A stretch of DNA of 64,000 nucleotides from Zonotrichia leucophrys gambelii (lineage: Eukaryota > Chordata > Aves > Passeriformes > Passerellidae), in assembly GCF_028769735.1 (NCBI RefSeq), contig NC_088171.1, positions 82,388,716 through 82,452,715 on the forward strand, written 5' to 3'. Shown here piece by piece: positions 13,711 to 27,377 of this stretch (its first letter is position 1; every line of letters begins with the position of its first letter). A program made the translations under genes and the position numbers. The notes below the pieces were generated by a model. The model was given only the letters and a program-made list of their open reading frames with translations, had not been told where the DNA came from and did no database searches.

Positions 13711-15362
13711 TATCACCCAAACCCTGAGGAAGTGTAAGCCCTGACAGACCTGTGCCTCTGCCATACTGACCCACAGGAACATGGCAGCCACCAGAGTCAA
13801 CCTAACAGCACAATGAGAAGCCCTGGAAATCTGAATTCATTATTGTCAGAGAACCCACCAATAGCTGTGCTTGAAAATAAAGAAGGAGGTGAAGCAGGAG
13901 CATAAAGATGGTAACTCTGAGGAGCCATTTCCTTTACAGATCAGAAGCCCTCCTTTCCTTCAGATATTCAATGTCAGCAAAGGGCAACACTCCCTGGTGA
14001 GCCGATGTTTGCTGTGGCAGGTGTCAGAAGGAAGGGAAAACACCAGACAGTGATATGGGGTCATGGTTGGGGTATATCTGGTAGAAAAATTTAGATGAGT
14101 GAAGTGCCTGAACAAAGAAGACTCGGAGTTCCTTTGCACAAACCAGTAGTCTCATATAGCAGCTCAAGGCAGAAACTGCTGCAAAAGACAAACGTGATAG
14201 ATTTATATGACTCTGCTTACATAAAGACAATAACCTGACAAGATGGTTTTTTTGCAAATTGTGGTTTATTCTAAGCATGTATTTTTAGGCAAAACAGAAA
14301 AGAAACAGAAGACATTGCCAAGAAAAGGAGCATCTTGATGACTGTCATGAAACACTGTGACTGTGTACAGAGTGGTAGTAGCACAATGTTAATGGAAATG
14401 GAAGGAAACAAATTTGTTCTTTAGGAGAACTGCCAAAATAGGACCTCAATGCCAACATCTCCTTAGTAAAACTCATTAATCCTAGAAACAACATGCCTAA
14501 AAGTGTTGTTTCAAAACAAAAAAGTGGACAAAATCATGTTCAGAGAAACTAAATTGTGATGGGAAAAAAATTACAGCTTTTAGTTGTCATTAGACTAAAA
14601 CAGGTTTTTTAGCACTTACTCAAAAATCTATGTTATTTTCCTGTGACTCCTGCCTTTCCCAAAGACTTTCAAATCATCTGCTAAAACTTTCCCAAAGACT
14701 TTAATCCAGGATGAAACTACCACTCTGGCTCTTGCACAATGCCTTTAGGACCCCAGCCTATTGCTCAGAGCATCCTACCTGCAACCTTGGCTGTTACACC
14801 CGTGGGCCATAACATGGGCCATGCCAACCCAACCAGTGCTGCTGTGCTGGATTGCATGGAAAAGGATTGCCACTGGTGTGGGTATCACCTCTTTTTTCCC
14901 CTACCCTTCTCCCCCTCTTCAGCTGTGGGGTTTGGTTTACATGAGGGGACCCAAACACAAATGTGCAGGGATCTCAGCAGCTGCTGACATCAGCGTGTTC
15001 CAGGCAGCACTACCAGCATCCCACATGGGAACCATCATCTGGAGTCTGAACAGCTCCTCAAGAGAACCATGTAGCCACAACAGGGTCAGGTGTCACAGGG
15101 AGAGCCACATGCTGAACCAGAGGGGACACGCAGGAAAGGATGTTGATCTGGAGTGCCCCTGATGCTTCTCCTCTCAGATGGCCCCTGGGAAGAGCTTGTC
15201 TTTTCCTTTTTCTCTCTCTTTCCCACTCTGTTTCTTTTTCCTCACCATTATAGTCAACACATGCCATCAGCTACAAACCCTGCCAATAAATCTTTGTGCA
15301 TGTGAACTCGTCCTAACATCTTTTACTCAATGTTGTTTTCCCCCTCAACTTCTAGAGTCTAT

Positions 15363-15392
15363 AAAGTGATTTCTAACGCCAGAAATCACTTT
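15363..15392. repeat. Perfect hairpin (12-bp arms, 6-nt loop)
   Basis: The arms aaagtgatttct (15363-15374) and agaaatcacttt (15381-15392) are exact reverse complements around aacgcc. Confidence 0.95.
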
Positions 15393-17130
15393 TTTCTACA
15401 TCAGAAAGCAGTCAGATTTTCACTAAGGTGCCAGCCTCCACATGACCATCAGGGACCAACATCCCTAGCAGCCTGGATGCTGCTTCCTTAGGAAGGAGGC
15501 ACGGAAAGAGGCAATCTGGGTTCTCTATTAGTCCAGACAAACCTTTCCACAGGGCAAAAGGCACAGCTGTGGGATGCAAAAGTTGAACATCAATGTCAGA
15601 ATGGACACGTGTACCAAATCTAGCAATGATAATGGCAATAAAAATCATCATCACCTCTTCTCCAGTTTTGACATGTAAAAATTCCATCTATTTTACTCAT
15701 AACACTCTCCCAAGCAAAACAGAATGAGAAAGAAGGTATTCATACATTGATTTTCCATTGCCACATTTTTCAAGCTGCCTTTTTTGAGAACGCTAATCCC
15801 TACTAGATTCATGGTATAAATCAAAGCTGTTAATTCTCTTACAGGGATTTAATTTCAAATGAAATTAAAGAAAAAAAAGTGGGTAAAATAATTTCATGGT
15901 AATTCATAGAAATTTGACCTGTTTTAATAATATAGATAAACCTTCACTTGAGATTCTGTCAGAGGTTTACCCTGTTTTACATAAAGACGGAAAGGAGAAA
16001 AAGGATTAAACTGGAAAGAGTTTACACAGAAATTGTATGAAGGCTCGAATTTAACCTGACAGACAGGCATATTCACCATTACCATAAGTCATCTCTCATT
16101 GCCAGCCTCTGTAATGCTCAAGGTCAAATGCTTTCCTCAGCCCAGGTTTTCCACAGTGAGCTTCTTTTCATTTTGAATTCAAACCTTTTTCTCATACTGT
16201 AGGTGGGTCTTACTCTCCAGATATTTTTGTGGATTTTTTTTTGTTAACATACAAACATGGAAATAAATCAAAATGATAATATAGATAATAAGTGAGAAAT
16301 TCTCAGGTGAATTTCAAACACACACTTTATTATGGAAATGAAAAACATAATACACCAAATAAAACATCATTTCAGTATATAAGCAAATAAATATAGACTG
16401 ATATTACTTTAATGTAACATCTGTATTTAAAACAATGTTTTGTAAAATGTAAAGTATTTTTGCAATAGAGAGAAGCAGTGAAGTATTTCCTTAAACTGGG
16501 TGATTTTAATCTTTATAATCCTGATTTAAAATTCAGAGTCCTTCATATTGGAAATACTGCAATTATTTTTATAAAGAGTTCATTGATTTAATGAGTAAGG
16601 TAGTCCCAACTACTCGTGAACTAGTGATGTGAGTCCATCTGTAACTCTTAAATGTTGCTGTCTTCTAATTACAAAGAAATTCATTATGTAGCTGTAAGAT
16701 TAGTTAAATTAATCCCAGTAGGATGAATACAGAGAAAAAGTTATTCCAATCTGTTTTAACAAGCATAGGATTTCATGTCTCACTGCATTGTAAGTATTAA
16801 AATTAGTCAACAAGTAATTTACATGTTATTTTGCAGAAAGCTCCACCATTGCTTCCTTGTTTCACACCTTCCATTTTACACTTTTCATGGTACAAAGCTT
16901 TTTCTCCTCAAAAGTTTTTAGTGGAACAATTTGTATGGAAGTCTGAATCCCCAAAGTAAAAAAACAAGCATACTCAAAATCCCAGAAAGCATTTCACAAC
17001 TTCCAAAAGAATCAGAATAGCCCCTTTTTACAGTAAAATCTCTCTAGGTAGTGTATACCACACACATCCAGAAAAATTACCTGAATTAAACAAGGAAATA
17101 TTTAGTATATTTCTTCACTTACTAGAACCA

Positions 17131-17190
17131 GAGCAATTTTAGGTTGGAAGGAGCCTCTGGAGGTCATCCTGTCAAACCTCCTGACAGATA
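17131..17190 (-). repeat. Short CR1 3'-end fragment, minus orientation
   Basis: The core aggttggaaggagcctctgg, followed by aggtcatcctgtcaaacctcctg, is the antisense of the CR1 3' terminus. Only about 60 bp is recognisable. Confidence 0.75.
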
Positions 17191-20100
17191 ATGGTCAAAT
17201 TGCTTCATATAACGGGCACAAATTTCAATTACTTTATTTTTGTCTACCCAAAACTGTATGTGTTTTTTTATGGATTGTGGAATTAATTAAAAGAGACACT
17301 AAACAGAGAAATATGACATAAAACTCGAAACTGCTCTTTAATATTCCTTTTCACAGTAGGAAACAGAATTGTATTATCAATAATGACATTCAATTTTGCA
17401 GGTGAAGAGAACAAGGTAATTCCCCTAAAATGAGCAGAATACTTTTAATCTCTGTATTGAAATACCCAATCCCCAAACACTATTGAATTCAAACTCCCAA
17501 ATCCAGTCAAGTTCCCAAATTCAGTGTACAAGAAGAACCTGCCAAAAAGAACCTGTCAAGACAGATGTGTCACAAAATGGCAAAAAATACATGGCCACAT
17601 TCTGCCTAAATTATCACACAGTCTCACTTAATGGAAGCACACAACTTTGCCCATTAAATAAAATAGCAGGAAAACAAAGGCCGGAATTTGCAGATACTGC
17701 TGGGAATGCAATGATAGACACGCTGCAACAGAATTCTGAAATACAAATGCACTCCTTGCAGTTATTGCAATGACACTGTAGAGATCTTCTCTCCTATTTT
17801 TCTGTCTGATTGTTCACATCCACAGAAATAGATGCAAACACAGAAGCAGCCACAGTAACAGAAATAGCTAAAATCTATCCTCCAGCCAATGCTTGTGGAT
17901 CATAATAGAGAAACCAATGGCAATCATGCATGGCATGTATAAGAATACAGTCATACTATGATATTCTCATATATTTCTGAGAAAACTGGCCAACTCCAAG
18001 TAAGTGTGCTATATCAAATCCAACGTCACTGCTGACCTCATCTAGTGCTAACAAAGGAAATTAAAAAAAAAACAAAAAAGAAAACCATGCCATGCTGCTG
18101 GACTTGATACTGCTTACTTGACAATTGAAGTGAACAAATCTATTCTCAAAGCCCTGAGCATTTAAACAAGCCAGAGGAAAAAAAAAAAATTTAAACCAGA
18201 CATCAGTCCTGCATCCTGTATTTCTTTCACAGACAGCCTATCCATAGGATTAACACATTACCATTACCAATAAACCATACATTCTTACTGAGCTCCCTTC
18301 TCTCTGAATGAATACACAGCTGTCTGCTCAGTGGTAGAGAGGAATCTGACCAGCACAAAAAAAAAAACCTTTATAAAGGTCAGAGGGAAATGTTTCCTCT
18401 GTTTTGCTTTGTGTTGTTTTCAGAGAGAAAAAAAGAAAAGGGGGGAGCTCTTTAGAAGTAATGGGATGTATTTTTTCTTCTGCCCATTATCATGCCAGCT
18501 GTTGGGGCAGGTTAAACGTCAGCAAAGAGACTGGCAATGGCTCTAGCTAATCCACACTAGTGAGCCACAGGTATTAATTTCACTTAAATGAGAGGATACA
18601 GAAAGATTGACAAGCTACAGCTGTAACAGACAATGTAAGATTCAAAGACTGAAAAGAATGTACATGGAGCACAAACACTGCCATGACTACTGAAGGAGAG
18701 TGTTGCACTTCACATTAGGCTGGCAATTTGCAGGTTAATAATTTACCATTGCACTGTGTCTTTGCACGGTCCAGTGAGAGGGGACTTAATAAATCTCTGC
18801 CCTCAGGTAGGAAACAGCTTTATCCAGGCAAGAAAGGACAAAAGGATGATGATGTAAATCTTAACAGTACCACAGGCCTGATTGGATGCAAAGAAAACAT
18901 AGATGTCCAGATCAAATTTCTGTTCCATGAATAAAAATGTAGAGCTTGCTGCGTAGAACAGGTTTCCTCTGCATAACAACATGATGCCCAGCCACAAAAT
19001 TAGATGGATGCTGCAAACAACCAGACGGAAGGAGAGAAGCTTTGGGGCTAATCCAAGGATAACTCAATATAGGTGTGATCTTCCTTCACTTGTTGCATCC
19101 CATCTCAAAAACATTTGCAACTGTGTATAGTTTTCTGTATTCCTATTTTGTAAACAAATTGCTTATTTTACGATTATTTTACCCTGAATTGTGTTACGGG
19201 CAATTGGTAGGTTACTGGCAAATCCTATCCCTGCCAAAGTGGTAATCCTTAAAAATGAGATACTGAATCACACTCTCACAGTGCTCAGTACAACTCCAGA
19301 GGCTGTAAAAAGCAGTGTCACGCTTGATAAAATGTTTGGAAACCAGGCCAGCTGGAGTTGGTGTGGCAAAGATATCTTCTCATGATAAGCACAGAAACAC
19401 GTGTGCAATGACCTTACCTCCAAGAGTCTTCCAGCAAGTTTGGAGTACCCATGAAGATAATTCAGTTTATTTAATCTATGCCTTTGCATCTAGAATCATA
19501 ATTCATATCTGTTTTTTTTCATGCTAAGGATGTCAATGAAAGCAACAGAGGTGCACCAAAATGCCACACAGGAAATGGAGAACAATTATTTTTAATACAC
19601 TGTTGAAATCCATTGATAGTTGAGTACTTCCCAATTTTACAGACTCTACTATTTTAAGGTGCAGCATAACTGTGTCAGGAACATGACTTAGCAATCATAA
19701 GCTCCAAGGAGTCACAGACAGGTTAGATAAATATCATTATCCTTGAAATAAGACAGCCTATGCCAGTACACCCTAACAGCAACAGAGCTATGACAGTCCT
19801 TATAATGAAAGGGAAACAGAGAACATCAGGTATCACAAGACTTCAGCATCCCCATACTCATACTTCTAAACCGTCATGAAAGTACTTCTGAACTCCCATT
19901 ACAACTTCTAATTATACACATCTTACAGACACTGTAATTATTTTGCCAATATGACAGGAGAAGTCTGAAGCAGAACTCCACAGCTCAGAGATGCAATTTT
20001 CTTCACTTTGAAGTACTAATGGACAAATCTCATTCTGCACCCAGTACATCTCTGCAAGAAGCTTTTTCATAAAGGAATAGTTTACTGAAAGCTTTAGATA

Positions 20101-21524
20101 AAAATGGAAAGAAGCATGAATTAAAGATGACAGCAATAAAATGTAAAAACAGACCACTATAAAAAGTGGAGCTTTCAGTGGCCTCTTTCACAATCACTGC
20201 TTATCTGAAAAGAGAGACAGTCAACTACATTAACAAGAAAGGCAGTATTTGTCATCACTGTACAGAACTTGAATAAAAATATAATTTATGTACCCCCCTC
20301 ACCTATTTTTAGGTGAAATTATTTTTATGGCTATTACAATTTTCTTTTTTACCACAGATATTGTAATTTTTATTTCTGACACATTTTTAGTGTACATAAA
20401 AGCCATGCAAAAATTTCTTTTCCGGATCAGGGCATTTTCATTCACATCTTCATATGAGACACATATGAAGACATCTTCATATATTCTCTTCTATACCCCA
20501 ACACACATATTCTTTGAGTTGGATGCCCTTCCCAATCCCTGGCATCAAAGCCCAGCAGGACAATGTCCAGTGATATTATTTCAGATGTGTGCATGGATTT
20601 TCCCTCAGATTGCATCCTGGATATTCATGACCTAAAGACTTAAATTTGCTAGTTCTTTTCACTCCTGACAATGTTACTGGAATACACCAGTTTTCCACTG
20701 TTATCATGTAAAATTACAACAATGTACTTTTTTCTCAGTAATTGCCTTCCTCTTCTTAAGTGTTAGCAACTGTTATCAAGTGTTATCAAATGAGAGTTTG
20801 GGTTTGTTTGTCAAAAACTATGCCCTCCAGAGTCAATTCATCTCTATCAAGCTTTATAAAAGAGTACAGCAACTTGACTCTTCTCACAACACACATCCCA
20901 CACATAGGGGAAAAAAAAGACACCATTCCTCTGTTGCTTCCCTACTCTGGCAGATTTTCCCATACTAGATAACGGGGGAAAAAAACCCCAGAATTTAATC
21001 CCAATGGATCTCACTAGGACTAGGAAATGTTGAGAATGCAAGAGTTCAAAGACCACTTCCATCCTCATGCATGAAAAGCCAAATCTGTCATGCCCTTTGA
21101 AACTTTATATAATCAAGCTCTTTTACGAGCTTGACTTATCTTAAAAGGATAGTCAGGCATCTCACATACTATACTTGCCTCTCTTCATTAAATAATAAGG
21201 GTTTTTATTCCAAATTTTACTTTTATACAAAATACAGAATAGTAAATCTTTTTTGGGGAAGGAAGAAGTACAAGCTAACTTCTCACTCAACTAGCTATAC
21301 TAATGGATAGCAGGAGAGGTGATTTTGATATACAAGAGTATGAGAGCAGAATCAAGTTAGAAAAGCTAGGAACTGATGTGGATTCAGGAAATAAAACAAA
21401 TTTCTAAAGTTTTACCATTTTTTAATTTATTGACTTTGAATATTTCAGTATTTCCATTTAACTAATTTCAGTAGCTGGCCAATACTGTGAAAAAGTCAGA
21501 ACTCAGAGAAATCATCAATATGGT

Positions 21525-21567
21525 GAAATCGCTAGATTTCTAGCTAGAAAGAAATCGCTAGATTTCT
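21525..21567. repeat. Two copies of a 17-bp self-complementary unit
   Basis: The unit gaaatcgctagatttct occurs at 21525-21541 and again at 21551-21567, a 26-bp period. Each copy contains the foldback gaaatc-gcta-gatttc. The interval also repeats agctagaa, which recurs just right of the second copy. Confidence 0.9.
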
Positions 21568-23170
21568 TCCTCAGCTAGAAGAGCCACAGCCACCAGATCT
21601 TCTGAATGCAAATATACAGAGGAACAGATACAAAACTTTAAGTCAAAATATTACAAGTTGGGAGAAAATGAAGTTGTATGTCTAAAATGAATGAGAAATT
21701 ACAGCATGCATTACCCTGAGTGTAATTTTATCAGCAAAGCATTTCTGTTGCAATATAGTGCAGTGCTTTTTTCCTTAAATGCACTTATATGTCTCCTGTG
21801 CTTTTACCTTAGGCCCATGGATCTATTCACTTAGGCACTAAAATAAATGAAATGTACCTCGGTTTCTGCAGAACTGAACATTTTCAGCCTGCTTTCTTTT
21901 CTATCTTCTCTCCTCACACTTCTTCCTGTTTCAGTTTGGAAACCATTACTGAGACAAACATGCAAGTTTCACATAACTGAAAGAATAACTGATGACCTGC
22001 CAAAAGACTGAAGAGCATCAGTATCATTTCTAGCATGAAGCCCAACAGGCAGCCCACAGAGATGCACATCTTCCAGTGATCCACCCCAAATCAAGGCAAT
22101 GTCTACATTACTCCAGTAACTTAGAACATTAAATGGTTTCATCTGTACTTTAATATTTCCCATGCTGTGCAGAAAAATGTCTTTAAAATATCCATCTTAT
22201 TCTGCATATGCTATCAGGAGTGGGAGTTTTATCTAGCAAAGAACTGACAGGTTTTACAGCTCTTATTGAGCTATAAAGATGGTTTATCAGTATCTACAGA
22301 CACAGTTCAAAGGTTCAATACATTCAGTCCTGCTATGGACCGAGAGGTTCTGATTGGTAGTAAAGAAACAGGACTCTCACTTTTCAAAGGGAACTAAACA
22401 GCTATTTTTAGTTTGGGTCTCTTATTCTACATATAAAGAAAATGTCTATGCATTTTCAGTGTAAGAGTATGAAGGACAATGATGTTCACTGTAAAAAAAT
22501 CCTGTTCTCTAATCCCAAATGCTCTATCCTCTATTCCCAAATGCCTGCTAATGTCCTAAAAATAATTACAGAGACAGACAAGATTCTAAACCTCCAAAGC
22601 AGAGAGATATCCCTCTTCCCAAATGCTCTGTGTCCTTCATGGCTACATCACGTCTTTGCCTTTTTCACTCACTGGTTGGTTTGGGGCTTGTGGGAGAAAT
22701 TGGGATTTTGATGGCCTGGCAGCAGCACAGATGGGTACTAGAAACAGTTAGTTCTGCTTTAAAAATAAAGGCAAAACCCACGGACCCAGGCAAAGAATGT
22801 GATATAATTTGCAGAAAATGAAAGAAAGTAGTTAGCTGGGAAATAGCTGTAGTGCTAATGGACTATGACACAGTCAATGCAAAAAGAACATACGTGCTTT
22901 TAATGGCAGCATATTGGACCTGAGCTACCTACCTCCTAAGCTCTTCTTTTTAAAATTCTGTTTTGGGCAAAATGATCTCCACTTGTGAGCTTTTCGCTTA
23001 ATTTAGTGCCAGCTAATGCCAGCTTGTGATCACTGCTGTGCTTATCAGAGAAACAAAAAACAAGACAGCCAAGCACTAAGCCAGCACTGCCCTGGCACAG
23101 GCCACCATGGCCACTGCTCCTCAGAGGTGTGGGTGCCCCAGCCAGTCTCTTCTTAGACTGACAGGGCATA

Positions 23171-23401
23171 GACTTAGAACAGATTTTAGGAAAAAAACTC
23201 TTTACTGTGAGGGTGGTGAGACACTGGAACAGGATGCCCAGAGAAGCTGTGGTGCCCCATCCCTGAAGGTGTTCAAGGACAGCTTAGGTGGAGCTCTGAG
23301 CAACCTGGTCTAAGTGGCAGGTGTCCCTGCCAATGGCAGAGGGCCTGAATTAGATATTCTTTAAGGTCCCTTCCAATCCAAACCATTCTGTCATGATTCC
23401 A
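23171..23401 (+). repeat. CR1 LINE 3'-end fragment, plus orientation
   Basis: Sense-orientation CR1 landmarks appear in order: attttaggaaaaaaactctt, gtgagacactggaacaggat, gcccagagaagctgtggtgc, cccatccctgaaggtgttca, and finally ttccaatccaaaccattctg. About 230 bp of the CR1 3' region is retained, 5'-truncated. It is one of the better-preserved copies in the window. Confidence 0.93.
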
Positions 23402-26400
23402 TGCTTCAGAAAGATGCCCATGTTTGATGGCGTGTCTCCTTGCAGGTGGACACCTCCAGCCATACGTGTTGTCAGCAGCTTTTCCCTCCCCTTACCTCCC
23501 CAAGCTCATCTCTCTGCCTGCCTCTCCCCAGCCCCTGCAGCCATTTCAGTGTCTGGCACACAACAGGGTGCTCACCCTGGTTTCAGAGCTATCTGGACCC
23601 CACTGTGACCAGGACAAAGAATGACACAGCCTCTGCTGTAAGTCCATGCAACATATCCCCTATGCTTCCCCAAAATGGTCTCTTCGAAATGATGTTCATT
23701 GTTATCTTGCTGCTTGCGGGGAAAAAATGTCTTCTGACATCATTTGCATGTAACTCTTCTGATTTGTAAATCATTAAATGTGCAAATACTTATTTCCAGG
23801 AGAATATACCTCTGCTAATGTTTGAACTTATTTCTAAGGAAGCTGATTAGAAGTTCCTGAGCACTTCCACACACAAACCTATTAGAATTACACAGCTGTC
23901 AGTACTAGACAGAACTGTTTATGACAAAAAATGCCTACTCTTCTAAATATGCTGCAACACAGATACCCCTGCATGCACTATCAGAGTGCAGCAAAATGAA
24001 ATCTAAACAGAACACAAAGCCTTCCTTTAAGGCCAGAAATGGAAAACAAAGAGTGATAATAATTTAATTACAAGACTAAACAAAGCTAACAAATATTGCT
24101 ACATAATTCTAATGCTACTTAATTACAGAAAAATTATGAAACCCCAGTATTTTGGAACATTTCCCTTCCCCACTTTTTTATGTTGGGAATTGCAGAAAAG
24201 CTTAAAACTGAATGGCTGGGCAGGCCAAAGTCTGCGCCTCAGCTGTGCTCCACTGAGGCTCCTGGGCTCTGGTTGTATTTGTTTCTCAGTTGCTACAAAA
24301 AGCTTCTCCTGCTGGATCATGCAAGCTAGTCTCACTGCCAAATGTGCCATTCCATAGAGGAAAACCCATTTTACAGATTTACATAGCAGAAATGAGTACA
24401 ACAAGGGCATCAATGTTAAGAAAAGGCTAAGCAAAACTAAGCACAGCCAAGTGCAAAGCCGCAGGTCTCATTCATGTAGCTCAGTAATTATGACAAGTAC
24501 CCATCAATGCTGTAGAAAGAAACTTTAAAAAGTATTTAAACTTTTCAAGGTGAAATACTCTATCAGTGTGACCTTCATTGTCCAGAAACTCAAATGAGTT
24601 ATTAAGCAAAAGTCACACTGATTTTCAAATTTTCCTTTTCAACTTAGTAAATAAGGAAATGAAATTCCAAATAAAAATTTCACTGTTTACAAAACTAAGT
24701 CTCTTTGATAACATCAATAATAAACTAAGAAAATAATTTCAAACTTTTTTTTTTAATGGCGTTGTTTTAAATGCTTTCTTTGGAAAACCTAATATGAGCT
24801 GCTTTAAGCATTTCCTTTAGACAAACAAGTAGGCCCACTGACCTTGGAAATAAAACACTTCACACCTCCTGATGTGTCATTAATTCCATCCTCTGGGGAG
24901 GTTATGGAAAAATAATAATTAATGTACTGCCAGAAAACTGTCTCAGATTTCAGCCCATTTCCTCAGCTACCAATTGATGTCTTAGTTACCTTCCTTTTAT
25001 TAAATGTGTAAATCAAAGATCACTATTTTTTAATGGGGATAGTAAATAGCTTTTTGATTTAAAGTGTCCACTTTAAATCTGGACCCACATCTCCACTCAA
25101 TAAAAATATGATCTTGAAATGGTAACCCATATGTCAAACAGTGGCCTGAAACAGATTCTGCTTTTATTGAAAGGATTCTTCTTTTAATTTCCCACCATAA
25201 AACCTAAATTTTTTTACAAGAACATTCAAATCACTTAAGATCTGCCCTTTGAGTTGTGAATTTTTACTTTACAACCCTTGAAGTCTTCAAGAAAGTTGGC
25301 TTTGTCTGTGAAGAATCAATGTAAGGCAGCAATGCTAGAAATGTACCTGAAATTCCCTAGGAACAGTAAATTCAGCTCTGCAGCATTCTCTCTGCTACCC
25401 CTTTCTCAATACTGTTCTCCTTTATTTATTTCTTTATTTTTGGATTTGTGAAGCAAGGATAAACAAAGGCACTATTCTCAGAACACCAGGTCGTTTGAAA
25501 CAATAAAAAATACTTCAGTGAAAGCCACATTGCAGGATGATTAGTTACCAGCAGTGCATAATGTGGTTTCTTTCCTGTTCTCATTTGAACTGCTTCACAG
25601 CAACTTACTTCTTCAAGGCTTGTTTAAGACAGGTGTTATAGTGTCCAGTTGGTTAAACGTGGCTTTGAATTGAGTGTCTGTACTGCTCAAACAAACTCAA
25701 ACATCTTTTTCTCTTTCTTTTCTTTCTTCAGGACCCCATTTGCTAGATAAACAGACAAGAATGAGAATAGTGACAAGAATACACTGCTATAGCATTTCTA
25801 GTCTATTTTGTCTGCTCTCTGACATACTTCCCTGTTCAAAAAAGCCAGCAAGCCTAAACAATACAGAAGCCCTATTAAAACCTGTGGTTGAAGCTGTGCA
25901 GAAAAAAAGACCACCTCCTGTTAAGTGCAAGACTGGAGAGATTAGGGAGTTAACACAGAAGAAGCCAGAAGGAGGGGAGCTAAATACGCTTGAGGGTCAT
26001 CACTCCACCTTCATGAATGTGATCATTTTCTTTCCTCAGGGCAAATAAGAGCAGCAGCATCCCAATGCTGCCAGTTCAGTGGTGTATTTACATTTCAGCA
26101 GCAGTAAAACTCACCTCCCTGAGCCCTCAGTCCTCCTCTTCCATAGCATATCATATCCCCAAGCTAACGCATGCAAGGAAAACTAGCAGACAACCTCCCA
26201 AGACGGCCCTTTCAGGGAAGTCATCTTGTGAGGGCTGGAAGAATGTTTTAGTGCATCAGTACTGCTGAAAGAAGACACTACTCATGGGAGTGAAAAGGAT
26301 CCCCAGGACAATCCAATTGTTCTCCTTATTTGTGCTGACTTTGTGAGTGCTGGCATTACTGACACCAGCACAGCTGCCTTCTACTACTGATATGCAAGAA

Positions 26401-26710
26401 GAATCCAGTTGTATAAGCCTGGTAAAATGCTTTCTTAAGAGAAGTATCAAGGTATTTAAGTAGTCTTAGATGTTAATGAAATGCCACTCTAATTGTCCTC
26501 AAAAGAAGATTGCTAATGCAACATTCTACTGCTTCTCCATTCTCAGATTGCTGTCTTCTATATATATCTTCCAGGTATAAGGAGGTAAGATGCAGCATTC
26601 AGAAATGCTCATTCTGCCAGCAAGTTCTCTATTCATCTCTGCCAAGATCAAATTCATTCCAGGGCAAATTTATTCCACTCCTGAGACAAGGTCTTGCCTA
26701 GAACTTAGAG

Positions 26711-26803
26711 CAAAAAAACCCCAAAACCAACAAAACAGAACAGAAAAAAAAAAAAAAAAAAAAAAAAAAAACAAAAAAAAACACAAAAACACACAAAAAA
26801 AAA
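26711..26803 (+). repeat. A-rich tract with a 28-A core
   Basis: A pure run of 28 A lies at 26744-26771, flanked by caaaa/ccaaaacc-type A-rich sequence. It could be a decayed retroposon tail, but no recognisable element body lies to its left. Confidence 0.9.
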
Positions 26804-26839
26804 CCGAGAAAGAAAGTGTGCTGATTTTAATGACTAACT

Positions 26840-26907
26840 AACTACCATGGAGTAGTTTCGTTTGACACGTAGTCAAACGAAAAGATGGTGCAGCATGGCA
26901 CCATCTT
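26840..26907. repeat. Three contiguous perfect stem-loops
   Basis: Arms are 26840-26845 with 26852-26857 (aactac/gtagtt, 6-nt loop), 26856-26866 with 26872-26882 (tttcgtttgac/gtcaaacgaaa, 5-nt loop), and 26882-26891 with 26898-26907 (aagatggtgc/gcaccatctt, 6-nt loop). All pairs are perfect and neighbouring stems share boundary bases. The function is unknown. Confidence 0.95.
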
Positions 26908-27377
26908 CTCTTTTTGATGCAATTCTCTATGTTTTTGTACTGTTTTGTGAAAAGGTGGGAAACAGATAAACAATGCCACGGCATAGCGGGGTTGCTCTTT
27001 TGCAGGGTATGGAATTATGGAATTCAACAGGGCCTTTCATCCATCCCACAGTTTTCCCAGTGCGTGGCAGAACAGCTGCACTAGTATTGCGTAGTAAGGC
27101 TGTCCTCTGAAAAAAAGACCTCTTGAAGAGGGTGAAACTTGATTTAGAAGGGAAAATGGTCCCAGATGGTTTTTGGAAGGCATTTTTTCTCACTAAAAGA
27201 CCAGGCTCTTCTTGCACATCCTGATTACTTCTCAAACTTTTCGTTCCCAAGCACACTATTGAAGTCCTTGCACCTTGAGGCTCATGTCTGTTCACACAAA
27301 TCTTTCTGCTGCCAAACCTTTACACTTTATCTCTTATTGCTGCACTGTTTGCCAAGCAGTCACAACAAAACCAAACC

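Noticed and set aside
18845..18885. Second C/D-box-like pair (gatgatgatg and ctga)
   Set aside because: The interval is too short for a standard snoRNA and there is no closing stem.
20447..20471. tcttcatatg/catatgaaga hairpin
   Set aside because: The 10-bp AT-rich arms contain the self-complementary catatg, so this is weak evidence for anything beyond chance.
25674..26048. 124-codon plus-strand open frame preceded by a pyrimidine tract and cag
   Set aside because: The tctttcttcagg at 25720-25732 looks like a splice acceptor, but the frame has no family resemblance and lies antisense to ADCY2 with no partner exon.
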